Shown in pieces: positions 7,374-16,137 of a stretch of DNA of 64,000 nt (its first letter is position 1; every line of letters begins with the position of its first letter). Under the pieces are notes generated by a model that had not been told where the DNA came from, made no database searches, and saw nothing but the letters and a program-made list of their open reading frames with translations. Where the stretch lies: assembly GCF_014205255.1 (NCBI RefSeq), contig NZ_JACHNE010000001.1, positions 6,200,001-6,264,000 of the forward strand, given 5' to 3'. Source of the stretch: Streptomyces caelestis. Its GTDB lineage: Bacteria > Actinomycetota > Actinomycetes > Streptomycetales > Streptomycetaceae. The translations under genes and the position numbers were made by a program.

Positions 7374-8457
7374 CCGCGGCAAACCGCGCGGCGTCCCCGC
7401 CAGCCCCGCGGACAACCTGCTGCCCACCGGCGCCCGGCGCACCGCCAGCCCGTCCGGCGGCCGTACGCGCGCCGAGCGGCGCAAGCTCCAGAAGAAGGTC
7501 AAGCGGCGCCGCAGGCGCGGTGCCGTCAAGGAGATACCCCTCCTCGTCGGCGTCGCCGTGCTCATCGCGCTCGTGCTGAAGACGTTCCTCGTCCAGGCCT
7601 TCGTCATCCCGTCCGGCTCCATGGAGCAGACGATCCAGATCGGCGACCGCGTCCTGGTCGACAAGCTCACCCCGTGGTTCGGCTCCAAGCCGCAGCGCGG
7701 GGACGTCGTCGTGTTCAAGGACCCCGGCGGCTGGCTGAAGGACGAGCAGACCACGCTTCCGAAGGACGATCCCATCGTCATCAAGCAGGTCAAGGAAGGG
7801 CTCACCTTCATCGGCCTGCTGCCGTCCGACGACGAGAAGGACCTCATCAAGCGGGTCGTCGGCGTCGGCGGAGACCGCGTCACGTGCTGCGACAGCCAAG
7901 GACGCGTGACCGTCAACGGCATCCCGCTGAACGAGGACTACCTGTACCCCGGCAACGCCCCGTCCGACACACCGTTCGACATCACGGTCCCCCCGGGCCG
8001 GCTGTGGGTGATGGGCGACCACCGGAACAACTCCGCGGACTCCCGCGCCCACCAGGACACCGACTACGGCGGCACGGTCTCCGAGGAGGAGGTCGTGGGC
8101 CGCGCCATGGTCATCGCCTGGCCCTTCGGGCACTGGAGCACCCTGGAGGAACCGAACACGTACGCCTCCGTGTCCGACTCGGCCACCGGGTCGACCGCTG
8201 CTCCCGAACTGTCGCATAGGGTTGCCTCCTACGATTCGAACGGAACGATCCAGCTCCCGACCCCTGCGGAACTCCCGCTCGTTATGGGAGTGGTGGGCCT
8301 GCGTCGTGTATGGGGCAGGCGGCGGCACAGAGTGAGGAGTTGGCGTGGGGGATGTGGCGGTTGGCGCACGGTCGGGACACGATGGCGAGGAGCACCGCGG
8401 ACGTCCCGCGGGATCCGCCGTCCCGGCCGCGGACAGCGCCGTGACCCCCGGGAGTGA
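7366..8457 (+). CDS. sipX: Type I signal peptidase SipX
   Basis: The 363-residue protein has a basic N-terminus, a membrane helix (IPLLVGVAVLIALVLKTFLV), catalytic S85 in IPSGSMEQ, and the lysine in LIKRVVGVGGD. A short hydrophobic segment (ELPLVMGVVGL) near residue 300 may be a second membrane helix. The frame then continues as an Arg/Gly-rich tail over the start of sipY until 8457, giving a 113-base overlap. The ATG at 7366 lies within the sipW end. Translational coupling along the cassette is likely. Confidence 0.9.
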   Translation: MGNRGKPRGVPASPADNLLPTGARRTASPSGGRTRAERRKLQKKVKRRRRRGAVKEIPLLVGVAVLIALVLKTFLVQAFVIPSGSMEQTIQIGDRVLVDKLTPWFGSKPQRGDVVVFKDPGGWLKDEQTTLPKDDPIVIKQVKEGLTFIGLLPSDDEKDLIKRVVGVGGDRVTCCDSQGRVTVNGIPLNEDYLYPGNAPSDTPFDITVPPGRLWVMGDHRNNSADSRAHQDTDYGGTVSEEEVVGRAMVIAWPFGHWSTLEEPNTYASVSDSATGSTAAPELSHRVASYDSNGTIQLPTPAELPLVMGVVGLRRVWGRRRHRVRSWRGGCGGWRTVGTRWRGAPRTSRGIRRPGRGQRRDPRE

Positions 8458-9307
8458 CTCCGGGGCAGCCGAGGATGACAGGGTGACAGGCGAGTACAGC
8501 ACAGCCGAGGGCGAGGGACCGGGCGGCACGGCCCGGACGCCGAAGAAACCGCGCTCCTTCTGGAAGGAGCTGCCCATCCTGATCGGCATCGCGCTGGTGC
8601 TCGCGCTGCTGATCAAGACCTTCCTGCTCCAGGCGTTCTCCATCCCCTCCGACTCGATGCAGAACACCCTCCAGCAGGGTGACCGGGTCCTGGTCGACAA
8701 GCTGACCCCCTGGTTCGGCTCCGAGCCCGAGCGTGGCGAGGTCGTCGTCTTCCACGACCCCGACAACTGGCTGGCGGGCGAGCCGGTGGCGGATCCGAAC
8801 GCCTTGCAGACGTTCCTCAGCTGGATCGGCCTCATGCCGTCCGCGGAGGAGAAGGACCTCATCAAGCGGGTCGTCGGCGTCGGCGGCGACACGGTCGAGT
8901 GCAAGGGCTCGGGCCCGCTGACGGTCAACGGCAAGGCGCTGGACGAGCGGTCGTACGTCTACCCCGGCAACACGCCGTGCAGCGTCGACGACCAGGGCGG
9001 TCAGTTCAAGGTAAAGGTTCCCGAGGGCTACATCTGGGTCATGGGCGACCACCGGCAGAACTCCCGGGACTCCCGCTACAACCAGTCGGACGAGCACAAG
9101 GGCATGGTCCCGGTGAAGGATGTCGTCGGCCGGGCCATCGTCGTCGCCTGGCCGATCAACCGCTGGGACAACCTGCCGGTGCCGGACACCTTCGACCAGG
9201 CCGGTCTGAACGCCCAGTCGGCCGCGGCCGGGCCGGCGGTGGCGCCGCAGGGGCTGGCGCTGCTGGGTGTGGTGCCGGTGGTGCTGTGGCGCCGCAGGAA
9301 GCAGTGA
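8345..9307 (+). CDS. sipY: Type I signal peptidase SipY
   Basis: This 320-residue signal peptidase has a first membrane helix (LPILIGIALVLALLIKTFLL), the serine in IPSDSMQN and the lysine in LIKRVVGVGGD. A second helix near the C-terminus (LALLGVVPVVLW) is followed by RRRKQ. The GTG at 8345 is supported by GAGGAG at 8334-8339. A later GTG at 8483 would avoid the sipX overlap but has a poorer site. From literature memory, SipY is the main processing enzyme in S. lividans. Confidence 0.92.
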   Translation: MGDVAVGARSGHDGEEHRGRPAGSAVPAADSAVTPGSDSGAAEDDRVTGEYSTAEGEGPGGTARTPKKPRSFWKELPILIGIALVLALLIKTFLLQAFSIPSDSMQNTLQQGDRVLVDKLTPWFGSEPERGEVVVFHDPDNWLAGEPVADPNALQTFLSWIGLMPSAEEKDLIKRVVGVGGDTVECKGSGPLTVNGKALDERSYVYPGNTPCSVDDQGGQFKVKVPEGYIWVMGDHRQNSRDSRYNQSDEHKGMVPVKDVVGRAIVVAWPINRWDNLPVPDTFDQAGLNAQSAAAGPAVAPQGLALLGVVPVVLWRRRKQ

Positions 9308-9358
9308 TCCCGGCGGTGGGCTGACCCCGGTCGGTACCCCCGGGTAGGGTGCGGACCC

Positions 9359-10138
9359 ATGGGTGGCGACAGCATGACGCACACGGCCCCGCGCAGCGGT
9401 GGCACAGGCTCGGGCCCGGTGGGCAGCCGGACCGGACAGCGGTTGTCCGGGCTGGCCGTCGCACTGGGCCTTGTGCTGTTCCTGGGGGGTTTCGCCTGGG
9501 GAGCGGTGGTCTACCTGCCGTACACCGTGCCCACCAGTTCGATGACGCCGACGATCGACCCGGGCGACAGGATCCTCGCCCAGCGCGTCGACGGCGGTGA
9601 GGTGCGCCGCGGTGACGTCGTCGTCTTCAAGGACGCCACCTGGGGCAACGCCCCGATGGTCAAGCGCGTGGTCGCCGTCGGCGGCGACACGGTCTCCTGC
9701 TGCCAGGACGGCAAGCTGAAGGTCAACGGCAAGGAGATCGACGAGACGTACCTGCCCGAGGGCACGCCGGCCGAGATGAGCAACTTCCCGGCCGTGACCG
9801 TCCCCAAGGGCCGTCTCTTCCTGCTCGGTGACGAGCGGGGCAACTCCGTGGACTCCACCGCCCACCTGACCGACGCCGCCAGCGGCACGGTGGCGCGCTC
9901 CTCCGTGGACGCCCGCGTCGACGCCGTCGTCTGGCCCATGAAGGGCATGCTGGAGCGCCCCACCGGCTTCGAGCCGCTCGGTGCCCTGTCCTCGCCCGGA
10001 CCGCTGCGGACGATCACCGTCCTGGTGATCGCCGGCGCCGTGCTCGTCCTGGGCGGGGGCGCCTACGGTCCCGTCGCCAAGCGCACGGGCGCGGCCCGGG
10101 CCCGGCGGGCGAGCGCGGAGCCCACAGGTGTCCGCTGA
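9359..10138 (+). CDS. sipZ: Type I signal peptidase SipZ
   Basis: The 259-residue protein is the most divergent of the four. It has an N-terminal membrane helix (GLAVALGLVLFLGGFAW), the serine in VPTSSMTP, the lysine in MVKRVVAVGGD, the LLGDERGNSVDS box and a C-terminal helix (ITVLVIAGAVLVLGG). The ATG at 9359 is the likely start; ATG at 9374 is an alternative. Its stop overlaps the next gene's GTG by 11 bases. Confidence 0.92.
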   Translation: MGGDSMTHTAPRSGGTGSGPVGSRTGQRLSGLAVALGLVLFLGGFAWGAVVYLPYTVPTSSMTPTIDPGDRILAQRVDGGEVRRGDVVVFKDATWGNAPMVKRVVAVGGDTVSCCQDGKLKVNGKEIDETYLPEGTPAEMSNFPAVTVPKGRLFLLGDERGNSVDSTAHLTDAASGTVARSSVDARVDAVVWPMKGMLERPTGFEPLGALSSPGPLRTITVLVIAGAVLVLGGGAYGPVAKRTGAARARRASAEPTGVR

Positions 10139-10652
10139 GGCCGTGGGGGCGGGCCAGGACACCTACGAGGGCGGGTTGCGCAAGGTCGCCCGGGTCGTAC
10201 TGCTCGACCCGCAGGACCGCATCCTGCTGCTGCACGGACACGAGCCGGACGATCCCGCCGACGACTGGTGGTTCACCCCCGGCGGCGGTGTGGAGGGCGA
10301 GGAGACCCGTGAAGAGGCCGCCCTGCGGGAACTCGCCGAGGAGACGGGCATCACCGAGGTCGAGCTCGGCCCGGTGCTGTGGCGGCGGATGTGCTCCTTC
10401 CCGTTCGCGGGCCGCCGCTGGGACCAGGACGAGTGGTACTTCCTGGCTCGTACGGACCGTACGGCGATCGAGGCCGTGGGGCTGACCGAGCTGGAGCGGC
10501 GCAGTGTCGCCGGAGCGCGCTGGTGGACGTGTCCGGAACTTTCCCGGGCACATGAGACGGTGTATCCGACCAGACTCGCCGGGCTGCTGCGCACGCTGCT
10601 CGACGAAGGTCCCCCGGCCAGGCCTGTGATCCTTGACCCGGAAATCGTCTAG
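10128..10652 (+). CDS. Nudix hydrolase
   Basis: This 174-residue enzyme would hydrolyse a nucleoside diphosphate linked to another group; the substrate is unknown. The Nudix box is complete: G-x5-E-x7-REL-x-EE-x-GI is seen in GGVEGEETREEAALRELAEE followed by TGI. The GTG start overlaps the sipZ stop, so it is co-transcribed with the signal peptidases. A housecleaning role is plausible but only inferred. Confidence 0.88.
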   Translation: MSAEAVGAGQDTYEGGLRKVARVVLLDPQDRILLLHGHEPDDPADDWWFTPGGGVEGEETREEAALRELAEETGITEVELGPVLWRRMCSFPFAGRRWDQDEWYFLARTDRTAIEAVGLTELERRSVAGARWWTCPELSRAHETVYPTRLAGLLRTLLDEGPPARPVILDPEIV

Positions 10653-10708
10653 GGGCGCACGGGACTGGCGCACAATGGTGGGATCGCACGGCTGAAGGGG
10701 AACATGCC

Positions 10709-11017
10709 ATGAGCGCCGAGGACCTCGAGAAGTACGAGACCGAGATGGAGCTGAAGCTCTACCGGGAGTACCGCGATGTCGTCGGTCTGTTCAAATACGT
10801 GATCGAGACCGAGCGGCGCTTCTACCTGACCAACGACTACGAGATGCAGGTGCACTCGGTCCAGGGTGAGGTGTTCTTCGAGGTGTCCATGGCGGATGCC
10901 TGGGTGTGGGACATGTACCGGCCGGCTCGGTTCGTGAAGCAGGTACGGGTCCTCACGTTCAAGGACGTGAACATCGAGGAGCTGAACAAGAGTGACCTCG
11001 AACTGCCGAGCGGGTGA
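10709..11017 (+). CDS. DUF2469 family protein
   Basis: This 102-residue acidic protein belongs to an actinobacterial family of unknown function (DUF2469). It starts MSAEDLEKYETEMELKLYRE and contains the typical YVIETERRFYLTNDYEM segment. An AAGGGG ribosome binding site (10695-10700) precedes the ATG. No signal peptide or membrane segment is present. In actinobacteria it usually sits next to the YraN and ComM genes, as here. Confidence 0.85.
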   Translation: MSAEDLEKYETEMELKLYREYRDVVGLFKYVIETERRFYLTNDYEMQVHSVQGEVFFEVSMADAWVWDMYRPARFVKQVRVLTFKDVNIEELNKSDLELPSG

Positions 11018-11041
11018 GGTTTCGCCGAGTGGGTGACGGAG

Positions 11042-11050
11042 TTGTCCACA
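11042..11050 (+). promoter_or_regulatory. Perfect DnaA box in the DUF2469-yraN gap
   Basis: TTGTCCACA, the consensus Streptomyces DnaA box, lies 24 bases after the DUF2469 stop and about 75 bases before yraN. It is isolated, so it is not an origin. It may be chance, or a regulatory or titration site for DnaA. Confidence 0.4.
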
Positions 11051-11124
11051 ACCCCTGAGCCGTCCACCAAGATCCACTTCGTGGGGGCGGTTGCGTGACC
11101 GTTGGCGCCGGAGGTGGTGCCGAC

Positions 11125-11487
11125 ATGAACGCACGCGGTGCGATGGGCAGGTACGGAGAGACCCTGGCGGCCCGGCGGCTGGCGGAGACCGGTCTGACGG
11201 TCCTGGAGCGCAACTGGCGCTCCGGCCGGACCGGTGAGATCGACATCGTGGCCAGGGACGGGGACGTCCTGGTCGTCTGCGAGGTGAAGACCCGCAGGGA
11301 GGGTCCCTTCGAGCATCCGATGGCCGCCGTGACCCCGCAGAAGGCGGAGCGGTTGCGGGACCTCGCCGAGCGGTGGATCCAGACGCACGGGGGCGCACCG
11401 CCCGGCGGGGTCCGCATCGACGTGGTCGGAGTGCTGCTGCCGGCTCGCGGCGCCGCCGTCGTCGAGCACGTGCGGGGGGTGGCCTGA
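11125..11487 (+). CDS. YraN family endonuclease-like protein (UPF0102)
   Basis: The 120-residue protein has the restriction-endonuclease-like fold of the YraN family: RYGETLAARRL, then GEIDIVARDGDVLVVCEVKT with the conserved E-D-ExK-type residues. Its function is unestablished; it commonly neighbours comM and dprA genes, suggesting a role in DNA handling. I chose the ATG at 11125 because GGAGGT at 11110-11115 precedes it. A GTG at 11095 is the alternative. The stop overlaps the next ATG (TGATG). Confidence 0.85.
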   Translation: MNARGAMGRYGETLAARRLAETGLTVLERNWRSGRTGEIDIVARDGDVLVVCEVKTRREGPFEHPMAAVTPQKAERLRDLAERWIQTHGGAPPGGVRIDVVGVLLPARGAAVVEHVRGVA

Positions 11488-13112
11488 TGGCATTCGCCCG
11501 TACGTGTTCGGTGGCGCTGGTGGGCGTCGAGGGCGTGGTCGTCGAGGTCCAGGCCGACCTGGAGCCGGGCGTCGCGGCGTTCACGCTGGTCGGACTGCCC
11601 GACAAGAGCCTGACGGAGAGCCGGGACCGGGTGCGTGCCGCGGTCGTCAACTCGGGCGCGGCCTGGCCGCAGAAGAAACTCACGGTCGGCCTGAGCCCGG
11701 CCTCCGTCCCCAAGAGCGGCAGCGGCTTCGACCTGGCCGTCGCCGCGGCGGTCCTCGGCGCGGCCGAGCGTATCGACCCCCGGGTCCTCGCCGACATCGT
11801 GATGATCGGCGAACTGGGGCTGGACGGGCGGGTGCGGCCGGTGCGCGGGGTGTTGCCGGCGGTGCTGGCGGCGGCGGACGCGGGATATGAGCAGGTGGTC
11901 GTGCCGGAGTGTGCCGCCGTCGAGGCGTCCCTCGTGCCCGGGGTCTCCGTACTGGGCGTCCGGAGCCTGCGCCAGCTGATCGCCGTCCTGGCCGACGAAC
12001 CCGTGCCGGACGAGGATCCGGACGAGCAGGGCCGCCCGGACCCGCTCCTCGCCGGCCTGCGCATGCCGGGCACGGGCGCCGCCACGGGCATGCACAGCGT
12101 CGGCGCGGCCCAGCACGAGCCCGGCCACGATCTGGCGGACGTCGTCGGGCAGATCTCGGCGCGCACGGCGGTGGAGGTGGCCGCGGCGGGCGGACACCAC
12201 CTGTTCCTGGAAGGGCCGCCCGGCGCCGGCAAGACGATGCTCGCGGAGCGGCTGCCCGCCATCCTGCCCCGGCTCGGCCGGCAGGAGTCACTGGAGGTCA
12301 CCGCGGTCCACTCGGTGGCGGGCCTGCTGCCCCCGGGCAAGCCCCTGATCGACGTCGCCCCCTACTGCGCCCCGCATCACTCGGCCACCATGCAGGCGCT
12401 CGTCGGCGGCGGCCCGGGCATCGCGCGGCCCGGCGCGGTGTCGCTGTCCCACCGGGGGGTCCTCTTCCTGGACGAGACGCCCGAGTTCAACAGCCAGGCC
12501 CTGGACGCCCTGCGCCAGCCGCTGGAGGCGGGGCATGTCGTCATCGCGCGCAGTGCGGGAGTCGTGCGTTTCCCGGCGAAGTTCCTGATGGTGCTCGCGG
12601 CCAACCCCTGCCCGTGCGGCCGGTTCTCGCAGCGGGACGACCTGTGCGAGTGCCCGCCCTCGGCGATCCGCCGCTACCAGGCCAGGCTCTCCGGCCCGCT
12701 GCTCGACCGGGTCGACCTGCGCGTCGAGGTGGACCGCGTCACCCGCACCGAGCTGACCGCCTCCGGGGCACGGGGCGAGTCCACCGCGACGGTCGCCGAC
12801 CGGGTACGGGCGGCCCGGGAGCGGGCCACGGAGCGCCTCGCCGGCACGCCGTGGCGCACGAACAGCGAGGTACCGGGCCGCGAGCTGCGCAGCCGCTGGT
12901 ACGCGGTGTCCGGGGCGATGGACGAGGCCGAGCGCCACCTGGAGCGGGGCGTCCTGACCGCCCGCGGCCTCGACCGTGTCCTGCGCGTGGCCTGGACCGT
13001 CGCCGATCTCGTCGGCCACGGCCGGCCCGACGCGACGGACGTCGCGCTCGCGCTCCAGTTGCGTACCGGCGTCCCGCGGGGTGTCCCCATGGCCATCGGA
13101 GCGCTGACGTGA
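11487..13112 (+). CDS. YifB/ComM-type AAA+ ATPase (magnesium chelatase-like)
   Basis: This 541-residue AAA+ protein has an N-terminal Lon-like domain (CSVALVGVEG to about residue 170), Walker A GPPGAGKT, Walker B VLFLDE and the family zinc-type segment NPCPCGRF...CECPP. ComM homologues are helicases that drive branch migration during uptake-type recombination in naturally competent bacteria; the role in Streptomyces is unclear. It overlaps the yraN stop and the dprA start by four bases, forming a tight operon. Confidence 0.88.
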   Translation: MAFARTCSVALVGVEGVVVEVQADLEPGVAAFTLVGLPDKSLTESRDRVRAAVVNSGAAWPQKKLTVGLSPASVPKSGSGFDLAVAAAVLGAAERIDPRVLADIVMIGELGLDGRVRPVRGVLPAVLAAADAGYEQVVVPECAAVEASLVPGVSVLGVRSLRQLIAVLADEPVPDEDPDEQGRPDPLLAGLRMPGTGAATGMHSVGAAQHEPGHDLADVVGQISARTAVEVAAAGGHHLFLEGPPGAGKTMLAERLPAILPRLGRQESLEVTAVHSVAGLLPPGKPLIDVAPYCAPHHSATMQALVGGGPGIARPGAVSLSHRGVLFLDETPEFNSQALDALRQPLEAGHVVIARSAGVVRFPAKFLMVLAANPCPCGRFSQRDDLCECPPSAIRRYQARLSGPLLDRVDLRVEVDRVTRTELTASGARGESTATVADRVRAARERATERLAGTPWRTNSEVPGRELRSRWYAVSGAMDEAERHLERGVLTARGLDRVLRVAWTVADLVGHGRPDATDVALALQLRTGVPRGVPMAIGALT

Positions 13113-14269
13113 GCGTCGCCGAGGAGCCGGACGAGGAGCTGCTCGCCCGGGTCCTTCTCACCCGTGTCATCGAGCCCGGCGACGAGGCCGGTGGGCGGTG
13201 GGTGCGGGAACTCGGAGTGCGGGGGCTGGCTCGCCGGCTGGCGGAGGGTGGGCGGCCCCTGGCCGGAGTGAGCGGGAAGCGGTGGAAGGGGCTGCTGGCC
13301 AGGGCCGAGGCGGCGCGGCCGCGTGAGGACCTCGCCGTCGCCCGGCAGGCCGGGGTGCGGTTCGTCGGCCCGGGGGACGCGGAGTGGCCGGGGCAGCTCG
13401 ACGATCTCGGGGACGCCCGGCCGCTGGGGCTGTGGGTGCGTGGGCGGGCCAGTCTGCGGATGTGGGCGCTGAAGTCGGTGGCCGTCGTCGGCGCCCGCGC
13501 CTGCACCGAGTACGGGGCGCACATGGCGGCCACGCTCGCCGCCGGCCTCGCCGAGCAGGGCTGGGTCGTGGTGTCCGGCGGCGCCTACGGAGTCGACGGC
13601 GCCGCCCACCGCGGCGCCCTCGGCGCGGGCGGCGCCACCGTCGCCGTCCTCGCCTGCGGCGTCGACCGCCCCTACCCGCGCGGACACACCCAGCTGATCA
13701 GCAGGATCGCCGAACAGGGACTGGTCATCGGCGAGCTGCCCCCCGGCGAGCACCCGACACCGAGCCGGTTCATCCTGCGGAACCGGGTGATCGCGGCACT
13801 CACCCGCGGCACGGTGGTCGTCGAGGCCGCCCACCGGAGCGGCTCCCTGGTCACGGCACGGGCGGCACAGCGCCTCGGCCGGCACACCATGGGCGTGCCG
13901 GGCCCGGCCACCAGCGGGCTGTCCGCCGGGGTGCATGAGCTGCTGCGCGGGGAGGCGGCCCTGGTCACCGACGCCGCGGACGTCGTCGAGCTGGTCGGCG
14001 CCATCGGACAGCTGGCCCCCGACCGGCGCGGCCCCGTCCTGCCCCGGGACCTGCTGGAACCGGCCACCCGGCAGGTGCTCGCCGCGCTGCCGGGTGGCGG
14101 GGTGGCCCGGCCGGACGAGATCGCGCGCCGGGCACAGACCGCACAGGACGACGCGATCGCGAGACTGTACGAACTCCGAGCACTCGGTTACGTCGAACGA
14201 CACGGCGACGGCTGGAAGTTGACACGCCAGGCGGTGATGTCGGTCCGCGGCGGTCCCGGGCCATGCTGA
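13109..14269 (+). CDS. dprA: DNA processing protein DprA
   Basis: DprA binds single-stranded DNA and loads RecA in transformation. The 386-residue protein has a helical N-terminus, the Rossmann-like core (VAVVGARACTEYG, VVSGGAYGVDGAAHRGAL, RFILRNRVIAALT, EAAHRSGSLVTA) and a C-terminal winged-helix (DDAIARLYELRALGYVERHG). It starts at a GTG overlapping the comM TGA. Streptomyces are not known to be naturally competent, so the role is open. The 272 bases after it, up to whiG, contain no further gene. Confidence 0.93.
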   Translation: MSVAEEPDEELLARVLLTRVIEPGDEAGGRWVRELGVRGLARRLAEGGRPLAGVSGKRWKGLLARAEAARPREDLAVARQAGVRFVGPGDAEWPGQLDDLGDARPLGLWVRGRASLRMWALKSVAVVGARACTEYGAHMAATLAAGLAEQGWVVVSGGAYGVDGAAHRGALGAGGATVAVLACGVDRPYPRGHTQLISRIAEQGLVIGELPPGEHPTPSRFILRNRVIAALTRGTVVVEAAHRSGSLVTARAAQRLGRHTMGVPGPATSGLSAGVHELLRGEAALVTDAADVVELVGAIGQLAPDRRGPVLPRDLLEPATRQVLAALPGGGVARPDEIARRAQTAQDDAIARLYELRALGYVERHGDGWKLTRQAVMSVRGGPGPC

Positions 14270-14541
14270 CCGTGCGTGTTCGGCCGTCCGGGGGAACGCC
14301 GACATCCCTTGGAAATTCGCCCAGTTGGGGTTCTCCGGTGATCACACAGAGCGAGTCGGCCGACCCGATGGGACGCCCTCCGGAACGTATCTCCGCCCGC
14401 CTTGACCTCCGTCCTTCGCGCACCGCGACACCACAGTCACGCTACGCTCACGAGGATCCCGACACTGACAGGCAACTCGACATCAGACAGACAGCCCATC
14501 CCAGCAGCACCACTCCGCAGCAGAACGGCACAAGGCGACGA

Positions 14542-15384
14542 ATGCCCCAGCACACCTCCGGGTCCGACCGGGCGGCGATCCCCCCAGCCGCCCGTGACGG
14601 TGGCAGCGTGCGGCCGCCCGCTCCCTCGACGCTCGACGAGCTGTGGCGGTCGTACAAGGCGACGGGGGACGAGCGGCTGCGGGAGCAGCTGATCCTGCAC
14701 TACTCGCCGCTCGTGAAGTACGTCGCCGGCCGGGTCAGCGTGGGCCTGCCGTCCAATGTCGAGCAGGCGGACTTCGTCTCGTCCGGGGTGTTCGGGCTGA
14801 TCGACGCGATCGAGAAGTTCGACATCGACCGCGAGATCAAGTTCGAGACGTACGCGATCACCCGGATCCGGGGCGCGATGATCGACGAGCTGCGGGCCCT
14901 GGACTGGATCCCCCGGTCGGTGCGGCAGAAGGCGCGCAACGTGGAGCGTGCCTACGCCACGCTGGAAGCGCGGCTGCGGCGGACGCCGACGGAGGGCGAG
15001 GTGGCCGGCGAGATGGGCATCGCGGTGGAGGAACTCCACGCGGTGTTCAGTCAGTTGTCGCTGGCCAACGTGGTGGCCCTGGAGGAGCTGCTGCACGGCG
15101 GGGGTGAGGGCGGCGACGGGCTGAGCGTCATGGACACGCTGGAGGACACCGCCGCCGACAACCCGGTGGAGGTCGCCGAGGACCGGGAACTCCGCAGGTT
15201 CCTCGCCCGGGCGATCAACACGCTGCCCGAGCGGGAGAAGACCGTGGTCACGCTGTACTACTACGAGGGGCTCACCCTGGCCGAGATCGGGAACGTGCTG
15301 GGCGTGACCGAGAGCCGGGTCAGCCAGATCCACACCAAGTCGGTGCTCCAGCTGAGAGCGAAACTGGCGAGCTTCGGCCGCTGA
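14542..15384 (+). CDS. whiG: RNA polymerase sigma factor WhiG
   Basis: WhiG is the FliA-type sigma factor that commits Streptomyces aerial hyphae to sporulation by transcribing whiH and whiI. It is antagonised by RsiG with c-di-GMP. The 280-residue protein has region 2 (VEQADFVSSGVFGLIDAIEKFD), region 3 and region 4 (TVVTLYYYEGLTLAEIGNVL). I chose the ATG giving MPQHTSGSDRAA, preceded by AAGGCG; an upstream in-frame extension is unlike the family. Its presence identifies the organism as Streptomyces or a close relative. Confidence 0.97.
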   Translation: MPQHTSGSDRAAIPPAARDGGSVRPPAPSTLDELWRSYKATGDERLREQLILHYSPLVKYVAGRVSVGLPSNVEQADFVSSGVFGLIDAIEKFDIDREIKFETYAITRIRGAMIDELRALDWIPRSVRQKARNVERAYATLEARLRRTPTEGEVAGEMGIAVEELHAVFSQLSLANVVALEELLHGGGEGGDGLSVMDTLEDTAADNPVEVAEDRELRRFLARAINTLPEREKTVVTLYYYEGLTLAEIGNVLGVTESRVSQIHTKSVLQLRAKLASFGR

Positions 15385-15404
15385 CCTGGCCGGAAGACGA
15401 CGGG

Positions 15405-15427
15405 CCGGCGGGAGCCTCTCCCGCCGG
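15405..15427 (+). terminator. whiG terminator
   Basis: CCGGCGGGA (15405-15413) pairs perfectly with TCCCGCCGG (15419-15427) over a five-base loop, 21 bases after the whiG stop and 19 before the next start. Confidence 0.65.
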
Positions 15428-15445
15428 GACTGACGCGTCCGTAAA

Positions 15446-16036
15446 GTGGCTGACGTGCCAAGGATTCGAGCGGCCTCCGTGGCCGAGCACCGGTCGATGC
15501 AGCGAGCCGCCCTGCTGGACGCGGCTCGTGCCTTGTTGTCCGAGGGCGGTACGGAGGCGCTGACCTTCCCCGCCCTCGCCGAGCGGACAGGGCTCGCGCG
15601 CTCGTCCGTCTACGAGTACTTCCGGTCACGGGCGGCCGTGGTCGAGGAGCTGTGCGAGGTCGACTTTCCCGTCTGGGCCGCGGACGTGTCGGCGGCGATG
15701 GAGCGGGCGGGGTCGGCCGAGGCCAAGGTCGAGGCGTATGTGCGGCAGCAGCTGGAGCTGGTGGGGGACCGGCGGCACCGGGCCGTGGTGGCGATCTCGG
15801 CGAGTGAGCTGGACGCCGGGGCCAGGGAGAAGATCCGGGCGGCGCACGGCGGGCTGGTAGCGATGATCGTCGAGGCGCTGGGTGAGCTGGGGCATGAGCA
15901 GCCTCGACTGGCGGCGATGTTGTTGCAGGGGGTTGTGGACGCGGCGGTGCGGCGGATCGAGCTGGGGGCTGCGGAAGATCCAGGGGCGATTGCCGATGCC
16001 GCGGTGTCCATGGCCCTGCGGGGTGTGAGGGGCTGA
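15446..16036 (+). CDS. TetR family transcriptional regulator
   Basis: The 196-residue protein has an N-terminal TetR helix-turn-helix (ALLDAARALLSEGGTEALTF...GLARSSVYEYFRSR, residues 20-65) and an all-helical ligand domain. Its target is unknown; no divergent gene sits beside it. I use the GTG at 15446 (VADVPRIRAA); a GTG three codons later also fits. No clear ribosome binding site precedes either, so the message could be leaderless. It lies just after the whiG terminator and converges with the M23 gene. Confidence 0.85.
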   Translation: MADVPRIRAASVAEHRSMQRAALLDAARALLSEGGTEALTFPALAERTGLARSSVYEYFRSRAAVVEELCEVDFPVWAADVSAAMERAGSAEAKVEAYVRQQLELVGDRRHRAVVAISASELDAGAREKIRAAHGGLVAMIVEALGELGHEQPRLAAMLLQGVVDAAVRRIELGAAEDPGAIADAAVSMALRGVRG

Positions 16037-16082
16037 GCCGCGTTGGCGCCGGGGCGGGTGGGTGCACAGCCCGGCGTAGCGG

Positions 16083-16137
16083 GGTGCCGCTGCTTGCCCG
16101 CAGCTAGGCGAGGTGCCGCTGCTTACCCGCAGCTAGG
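16083..16137. repeat. Two tandem 26-base repeats with internal hairpins
   Basis: 16083-16108 and 16112-16137 are identical except for one base (G/A), with a 29-base period. Each copy carries a small hairpin, GCTGC/GCAGC with a six-base loop. They lie between the convergent TetR and M23 genes, and the second copy contains the M23 stop codon (16133-16135). They may serve as a double terminator. Confidence 0.6.

Noticed and set aside
8282..10162. A 626-codon open frame antisense to sipY and sipZ
   Set aside because: It lies opposite proven genes and its composition (Arg, Gly, Val, Asp-rich) is that of a GC-rich shadow frame.
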